A stretch of DNA of 64,000 nt, taken from Treponema sp. GTDB taxonomy: Bacteria; Spirochaetota; Spirochaetia; Treponematales; Treponemataceae. The notes under the pieces were generated by a model. The model was not told the DNA's origin, did not search any database, and saw only the letters and a list, made by a program, of their open reading frames with translations. Shown in pieces: positions 59,504 to 64,000 of this stretch; the first letter of the stretch is position 1; each line of letters begins with the position of its first letter. Where the stretch lies: contig JAKSTI010000001.1 of the NCBI GenBank assembly GCA_024402665.1, forward strand, positions 62,001 to 126,000, in the 5' to 3' direction. The position numbers and the translations under genes are program-made.

Positions 59504-59509
59504 ATTATA
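59504..59509 (-). promoter_or_regulatory. -10 box six bases before the phosphatase start codon
   Basis: Reverse-strand TATAAT; seven bases after it is the A of the ATG at 59497. The -35 region (TTTTAA) is weak. Confidence 0.6.
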
Positions 59510-59565
59510 TAGTTTTATGCGGAAAATTAAAACAGAATCTTGATTTTTGGATTAATTAATCCAGT

Positions 59566-59594
59566 TTGTATATTATTTCATGTTCTGATATAAT
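59566..59594 (+). promoter_or_regulatory. dut promoter, nine bases from the start codon
   Basis: TTGTAT and perfect TATAAT with a 17-base spacer. The expected start is within three bases of the dut ATG and there is no ribosome site, so dut mRNA should be leaderless or nearly so. Divergent from the phosphatase gene. Confidence 0.7.
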
Positions 59595-59603
59595 TATTTA
59601 ATT

Positions 59604-60047
59604 ATGGATAAGGTATTAGTTAAATGTGTAGTTAACGCAGATGCAAAACTTCCTGAATATAAAACAGAAGGTGCTGCAGGTGCAGATATTTGTGCTTGTG
59701 TTTCTGAACCAGTTGTAATTTCTTCTGGAAAATTCGCAATGATTCCAACAGGTCTTTTTTTTGAAATTCCTTTTGGCTATGAAGTTCAGATTCGTCCTCG
59801 TTCTGGACTTGCTGCAAAAAATGGGGTAACTGTTTTAAATACACCTGGTACTATAGACAGCGACTATCGTGGTGAACTAAAAATTATTCTTATCAATCTT
59901 GGAACTGAAGATTTTGTTGTAAATAACGGAGACAGAATCGCCCAGATGGTAATCAGTCCTGTTCAGCAGGCAAATTTTGAGATTGTTGATTCTCTTTCAG
60001 AAACTCAGAGAGGAAGCGGTGGCTTTGGATCTACAGGTACTAAATAA
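59604..60047 (+). CDS. dut: dUTP pyrophosphatase
   Basis: 147 residues. Hydrolyses dUTP to dUMP. The five trimeric dUTPase motifs are present: [49 protein letters not shown] and the C-terminal [10 protein letters not shown]. Overlapped at its 3' end by the probable lptF start. Confidence 0.96.
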   Translation: MDKVLVKCVVNADAKLPEYKTEGAAGADICACVSEPVVISSGKFAMIPTGLFFEIPFGYEVQIRPRSGLAAKNGVTVLNTPGTIDSDYRGELKIILINLGTEDFVVNNGDRIAQMVISPVQQANFEIVDSLSETQRGSGGFGSTGTK

Positions 60048-61176
60048 ATTTAAAAAAGATCCTGCTGAATTAAAATCTAACGTTTTAATACGTTACATTT
60101 GTAAAGAATTATTCAGCTATTTTGTAGTTAGTTTTCTCTTTTTATTTGTAGTTTTTTTTGCAAATCAGATCCTTTTAATTGGAGAAAGCCTCCTTTCTAA
60201 AAGAGCTCCATTTAAAGACGTAGCAATGGTTATGATTTATTCTCTGCCAATGCTGATTTCCCAGTCAATTCCATTTGCAACGTTAATAGGTTTTTTAATG
60301 TGTCTTGGCCGTATGATGAGTGATAACGAAATTCTTATTATGCGTGCTTCTGGTTTTGGATACAGATATATTTTTCTTCCTGTTCTTACTCTTGGAATTA
60401 TTATTTCTTTATTTACTTTTTTTACAAATGATTATTTAACGCCTCTTTCTAAAATTAAATATAATAAATTAATGACAAAAATTGCTCAGTCTACACCAAC
60501 AATTGTTCTGGAACCAAATAGTGTAAAATCAATTGGCCGTTCTATGGTAGTAATTGGTGATGTAGAAGGCAGCAATGTTTCTGATGTAATCTTTTTTAAT
60601 TCAGAAGAAAATGGAACTGAATCAATTATTATTGCAGGCGAATCTAAACTTACAGATTCAAAGCAGGATGGTGTTTTATTGCAGCTTGATATGAGCGATG
60701 CACTTATGCTTTCTGTAAAAACTTCTAACAGACGAAATTATGATGTATTGAATTCTGAAAATATTTTAATGAATATTTTTGACACTACATTTACAGGTGG
60801 AACTATTCGTTCTCCCAGTGAACTGACATCTTCTGATTTGAGAAAAGAAATCAACAGAATGAAAGAGTCAAGCGGAGATTCAAAGCGATTAAATACCTGG
60901 AAAATGGAATATTATAAAAAATTCGCAATTCCTTTTATTGTAATCTGTTTTTCTGTTTTAGCATTTGCAGTTGCATTCCTCTTTGGTAAAAATAACGGTC
61001 TTACAATGGGCCTGTTAATCGGTGTAATTATTTCTGTATTCTATTGGGCAATTCAGATTTCCGGTCAGCTTCTTGTTGTTCATGTTCAGATGAATTCTTT
61101 CTGGTGTATCTGGCTTCCTGATATAATTCTTGGTACTGCCGGCTTAGTTTTAAGTCTTGTGCATGTTTTGAAGTAG
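60025..61176 (+). CDS. lptF: LPS-export-type permease LptF/LptG family (first copy)
   Basis: 383 residues from a TTG at 60025 (GAGGA lies ten bases before; a GTG at 60019 or ATG at 59977 are in frame). YjgP/YjgQ family: N-terminal helices ([40 protein letters not shown]), cytoplasmic coupling helix ([20 protein letters not shown]), a periplasmic beta-jellyroll, and C-terminal helices ([39 protein letters not shown]). Works as an LptF-LptG pair with LptB2. Treponemes lack classical LPS in some species, so the substrate lipid is uncertain. Confidence 0.87.
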   Translation: MDLQVLNKFKKDPAELKSNVLIRYICKELFSYFVVSFLFLFVVFFANQILLIGESLLSKRAPFKDVAMVMIYSLPMLISQSIPFATLIGFLMCLGRMMSDNEILIMRASGFGYRYIFLPVLTLGIIISLFTFFTNDYLTPLSKIKYNKLMTKIAQSTPTIVLEPNSVKSIGRSMVVIGDVEGSNVSDVIFFNSEENGTESIIIAGESKLTDSKQDGVLLQLDMSDALMLSVKTSNRRNYDVLNSENILMNIFDTTFTGGTIRSPSELTSSDLRKEINRMKESSGDSKRLNTWKMEYYKKFAIPFIVICFSVLAFAVAFLFGKNNGLTMGLLIGVIISVFYWAIQISGQLLVVHVQMNSFWCIWLPDIILGTAGLVLSLVHVLK

Positions 61177-61185
61177 GGTGGTTCA

Positions 61186-62262
61186 ATGAAACTTGTTGGA
61201 TATATTTTACGAAAAATTGTTCCATTCTTTTTAGTGGCTCTTCTCTTTGTTTCCCTGATTCTTAATCTTGTTGATTTGTTTATGAATCTAACAAGATATA
61301 TGGAAAATAATGCAGGAATTGGTGAAGTTTTGAAGGTTATGCTTTTGTATGCCCCAAAAACCATCTGGTATGCAGGTCCAATTGCATTTTTATTCACTGT
61401 TACTTATGTATTAAGTGATTTATATTCAAAAAATGAAATGGAAGCTTTGTTTGCATCAGGGATTTCTCTTGTAAAATTCGTTGCTCCAATTTTTGTTCTT
61501 GCTGTTTTTTGTTCTGTATTTATGTTTTTCTGGGAAGATAAACTTGTTGTTCCAACTCTAGAAAAGAAACAGACTTTACAGAATGAGCTGCTGAATGTTG
61601 AAGTGTCTGCAAATAATTCAAACGTTATTGTTCAGTCAATGAACGGAAAAGTTATTTATAAAACAAGACTTTATCTTGATGATGAAAAACGAATTAATCA
61701 CTGCTATTTTATTTTTAGAGATGATGAAAAAAAACTTGAAGCAGTAATTTATGCTAATTCCGCAGTATGGGATACAGAACTTAGCCGCTGGATTCTTGAA
61801 GGTGGATTGCAGTATTCCTATCAGAATGGAACTATGGAAATTGTCCCTCTTGATATGAAGTATCTTGAACTGCTTACCGAACCAAATGAGATTTTCAAAA
61901 ACTCAAATGTTAATGTTGAAAGTGTAAATGTAAAAGACGCTCGTTTCTATATTGATCATCTAAAAAAAGCAGGTCTTCCTTATTACGAGGAACTTTCTGT
62001 TTATTATAAAAAATTTGCGTTCCCTTTAATTTTCCTGATTGCGGGAATGCTTGCTGTTGGTGTTACAGGTCGTACAAGAAAGAATGTGCTTCTTATAAGT
62101 CTGGTGCTTTCTGTTGTTTCTGTAGTTCTCTTCTATGTTTTTCAGATGTGTACTATGGTTATGGCAAAAACACAATTCCTTACACCTTTGATGGGTGCCT
62201 GGTTTCCTGATATAATATTCTTCTCTATATCTGTAGCATTGCTTAAATATAGTAGAACTTAA
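61186..62262 (+). CDS. lptG: LPS-export-type permease LptF/LptG family (second copy)
   Basis: 358 residues, ten bases after the first copy. MKLVGYILRKIVPFFLVALL, KVMLLYAPKTIWYAGPIAFL, YSKNEMEALFASGISLVKFV, a periplasmic domain (about 110-265) and KKFAFPLIFLIAGMLAVGVT, then MGAWFPDIIFFSISVALL. AGGGTGG precedes the ATG. The paired genes imply a glycolipid or lipoglycan transport bridge to the outer membrane. Which of the two is F or G is not settled by sequence. Confidence 0.87.
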   Translation: MKLVGYILRKIVPFFLVALLFVSLILNLVDLFMNLTRYMENNAGIGEVLKVMLLYAPKTIWYAGPIAFLFTVTYVLSDLYSKNEMEALFASGISLVKFVAPIFVLAVFCSVFMFFWEDKLVVPTLEKKQTLQNELLNVEVSANNSNVIVQSMNGKVIYKTRLYLDDEKRINHCYFIFRDDEKKLEAVIYANSAVWDTELSRWILEGGLQYSYQNGTMEIVPLDMKYLELLTEPNEIFKNSNVNVESVNVKDARFYIDHLKKAGLPYYEELSVYYKKFAFPLIFLIAGMLAVGVTGRTRKNVLLISLVLSVVSVVLFYVFQMCTMVMAKTQFLTPLMGAWFPDIIFFSISVALLKYSRT

Positions 62263-62294
62263 TTTCTGTAAAATACAATTTTCCGGGGTATAAA

Positions 62295-63425
62295 ATGATA
62301 ACTAGTATTTTTGATATTAAACATAAATCTTCTGATGGTAAGGCAAGAACAGGAACACTTCATCTTCCTCATGGTGATGTTCAGACTCCTGTTTTTATGC
62401 CAGTTGGTACAAATGCCACTGTAAAAGCAATGCCAAAAGATTTTCTTGAAGAAATTGATTTTGATATTATTCTTGCCAATACTTATCATTTGTTCCTTCG
62501 TCCCGGCCCAGATTTAATTCAGGAAGCTGGTGGTCTTCATGGTTTTTCTCAGTGGAAAAAGAATTTTTTAACTGATTCCGGCGGTTTCCAGATTTTCTCT
62601 CTTTCAAAATTACGTAAAATCACAGATGAAGGTGCCCGTTTCCAAAGTCACATTGATGGCAGTTACCATATGTTTACTCCAGAAAATGTTGTTCAGACTC
62701 AGGCAAAATTTAATTCAGATATTCAGATGCAGCTTGATGTTTGTTCCGGCTGGGGTGTTCCAAGAAAAGAGGCAGAAAAAGCTCTTCGTATTACAAGCGA
62801 CTGGCTTCTTCGTGCAAAAAAGGAATGGGAAGTTCAGCAGGAAAATGGTTATAAAGGGATTTTGTTCCCAATCGTTCAGGGAAATTTCTTTGAAGATTTA
62901 AGAAAACAGAGTGCAGAATTTGTTGCTTCATTAAACATGCCTGGTATTGCCATTGGTGGATTAAGTGTAGGTGAACCTCACGAAGAATTTACAAAGTTTA
63001 TGAATTATACAGTTCAGTATCTTCCTGAAGATAAGCCAAAATATGTTATGGGAATTGGTACTCCAGAATATATTCTTGATGCAGTTCAGGCGGGAATTGA
63101 TATGTTTGACTGTGTACTTCCAACTCGTAATGCCAGAAATGGTTCTTATTTTACACATGATGGAATGCTTTCTATAAAACAGGAACGTCATATTCACGAT
63201 TTTGGTCCTGTTGATAAAGACTGTAACTGTAAAGTCTGCAGAACTTATTCCCGCTCTTACCTGAGACATTTGTTTAAAGAACAGGAAATCTTAAGTTCAA
63301 TTCTGGCTTCATATCATAATCTTTATTTCTTGAACAACATGCTTAAAGAAATCAGACAGGCAATTAATGAAGACAGATTTGAAGAATATAGAACAAATTT
63401 CTTAAAGCGCTTTAATAAACAGTAA
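62295..63425 (+). CDS. tgt: tRNA-guanine transglycosylase
   Basis: 376 residues. Exchanges G34 for preQ1 in tRNAs for Asn, Asp, His and Tyr. TPVFMPVGTNATVKAM, ILANTYHLFLRPG, LTDSGGFQIFSLSKLRK (nucleophile region), QLDVCSGWGVPRKEAEKAL, GGLSVGEPHEEF, MGIGTPEYILDAVQAGIDMF, CVLPTRNARNG and the zinc motif CNCKVCRTYSRSYLRHL. Same pathway as queA at 35111. GGGGT precedes the start. Confidence 0.97.
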   Translation: MITSIFDIKHKSSDGKARTGTLHLPHGDVQTPVFMPVGTNATVKAMPKDFLEEIDFDIILANTYHLFLRPGPDLIQEAGGLHGFSQWKKNFLTDSGGFQIFSLSKLRKITDEGARFQSHIDGSYHMFTPENVVQTQAKFNSDIQMQLDVCSGWGVPRKEAEKALRITSDWLLRAKKEWEVQQENGYKGILFPIVQGNFFEDLRKQSAEFVASLNMPGIAIGGLSVGEPHEEFTKFMNYTVQYLPEDKPKYVMGIGTPEYILDAVQAGIDMFDCVLPTRNARNGSYFTHDGMLSIKQERHIHDFGPVDKDCNCKVCRTYSRSYLRHLFKEQEILSSILASYHNLYFLNNMLKEIRQAINEDRFEEYRTNFLKRFNKQ

Positions 63426-63499
63426 TAAACAGCCGATTATGTTACCAAAGCACAACTTTATTTTTTAATATATAGGTAACATTTTTTACTGGAGTTGCT

Positions 63500-64000
63500 A
63501 TGAAAAAGACTATTTTATTTGTTTCAGTTTTATTTTCTCTTGTTTTTTCTCTTTATGCAGATATTCCTTCTTCTAAACGTCCTAAATCAATTGATGAAGA
63601 AAAAGCTAAAGCGGCTGCAGCTAAAGATGAATCTCCAGAAGATGTAGAAAAAAATCGTAATATAATTAAGTACGGTATGGCCTCTGAAATTTCTGATTTG
63701 CTTGGCGATTTGATTAAGAATGATGATCCACGCTATACAGAAGAAATTTACGATCTTTTTCAGGTAACAAGAAACTCTGCTATTAAAGAAAAGGTTTTAA
63801 ATTACTTTACAAAAGTAGAAGATCCTTGTCTTGAAGATTTTGCCGTTGAACTTCTTTCTGATCCATATGATGAACGTAATGAAGTTATTCTTGCTACTTT
63901 TCAGTATGTTGCTGCTGTAAAAACAAAAGAAGCAATTCCTGAACTTATTAAAATTATTGAAAGTGAAAACGAAAACTTCTTTAATAATGCAATTATTGCT
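63500..64000 (+). CDS. Secreted HEAT-repeat-like protein, N-terminal part (runs off the window)
   Basis: 167 codons visible. Signal peptide MKKTILFVSVLFSLVFSLYA then DIPSSKRPKSIDEEK. After a charged Ala/Lys/Glu linker come helical repeats (SEISDLLGDLIKNDDPRYTE, AVELLSDPYDERNEVILATF, TKEAIPELIKIIESENENFF) with HEAT-like spacing of 35-40 residues. GGAG lies five bases before the ATG. A periplasmic scaffold; function unknown. The 3' end is outside the window. Confidence 0.78.
   Translation, partial: MKKTILFVSVLFSLVFSLYADIPSSKRPKSIDEEKAKAAAAKDESPEDVEKNRNIIKYGMASEISDLLGDLIKNDDPRYTEEIYDLFQVTRNSAIKEKVLNYFTKVEDPCLEDFAVELLSDPYDERNEVILATFQYVAAVKTKEAIPELIKIIESENENFFNNAIIA

Noticed and set aside
63425..63499. 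TGTTACC/GGTAACA inverted repeat after tgt
   Set aside because: The arms are 7 bases and about 28 bases apart in AT-rich DNA; not convincing as terminator or operator.

Overview
The window reads as a chromosomal segment of a host-associated Treponema (phylum Spirochaetota). The evidence is a pair of FlaA-type flagellar sheath proteins beside class II aldolase, a division cluster that runs into dprA-topA-xerC-hslVU and then flgBC-fliE and fliFGHIJ, many lipoproteins with relaxed spirochaetal lipoboxes, AT-rich DNA with strong CAG preference for Gln, and gene order that matches what I remember of T. pallidum in several blocks. The species cannot be fixed from sequence alone. No rRNA, tRNA, CRISPR array, prophage or insertion sequence was seen.

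Layout. 1-2.2 kb: fba (cut by the window edge) divergent from two flaA-like genes. 2.2-3.0 kb: a lone reverse-strand gene of an uncharacterised nuclease-like family. 3.1-11.3 kb: division cluster mraZ-rsmH-ftsL-murF-ftsW-ftsQ-ftsA-ftsZ, with a four-box MraZ operator at its head. 11.3-19.3 kb: tyrosine recombinase, TPR lipoprotein, dprA, topA, xerC, hslV, hslU. 19.4-26.7 kb: flagellar basal-body and export genes, split by a terminator and new promoter between fliE and fliF. 26.7-29.1 kb: a TGS-like/uridine-kinase fusion, a small lipoprotein and a broken outer-membrane gene. 29.2-36.2 kb: yebC, ruvC, glycerate kinase, a lipoprotein esterase, ruvA, ruvB, an unknown gene, queA. 36.2-42.5 kb: a reverse-strand five-gene operon joining a nucleotide-sugar dehydratase and aminotransferase to three subunits of a molybdenum-hydroxylase-like complex whose cofactor motifs are eroded. 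42.6-44.8 kb: a secreted protein and an RlpA-like/SPOR protein with a huge acidic linker. 44.9-51.2 kb: an island with different codon use, holding a secreted protein and four reverse-strand lipoproteins, three of them hydrolases. 51.5-58.2 kb: ilvE, an outer-membrane coiled-coil protein, ribF, a 56-residue ORF, rpsO and pnp. 58.3-64 kb: nitroreductase, phosphoglycerate-mutase-like phosphatase, dut, lptF, lptG, tgt and the start of a HEAT-repeat-like protein.

How it works together. Most of the segment is growth machinery: septum assembly, chromosome topology and dimer resolution, proteolysis, periplasmic flagella, Holliday-junction processing, ribosome and RNA turnover. The accessory parts are the sugar/hydroxylase operon, the protease lipoprotein island and the lone nuclease-like gene.

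Most unusual signals: (1) the sugar-amine plus degenerate molybdo-hydroxylase operon; (2) several genes whose -10 box lies 6-9 bases before the start codon with no Shine-Dalgarno site, suggesting leaderless mRNAs; (3) hairpins with GNA loops that swallow stop codons and tend to be tandemly duplicated (ilvE, pnp); (4) a cysteine-protease-like lipoprotein carrying a Cys-less copy of its own active-site segment; (5) tandem operators ahead of mraZ and ilvE.
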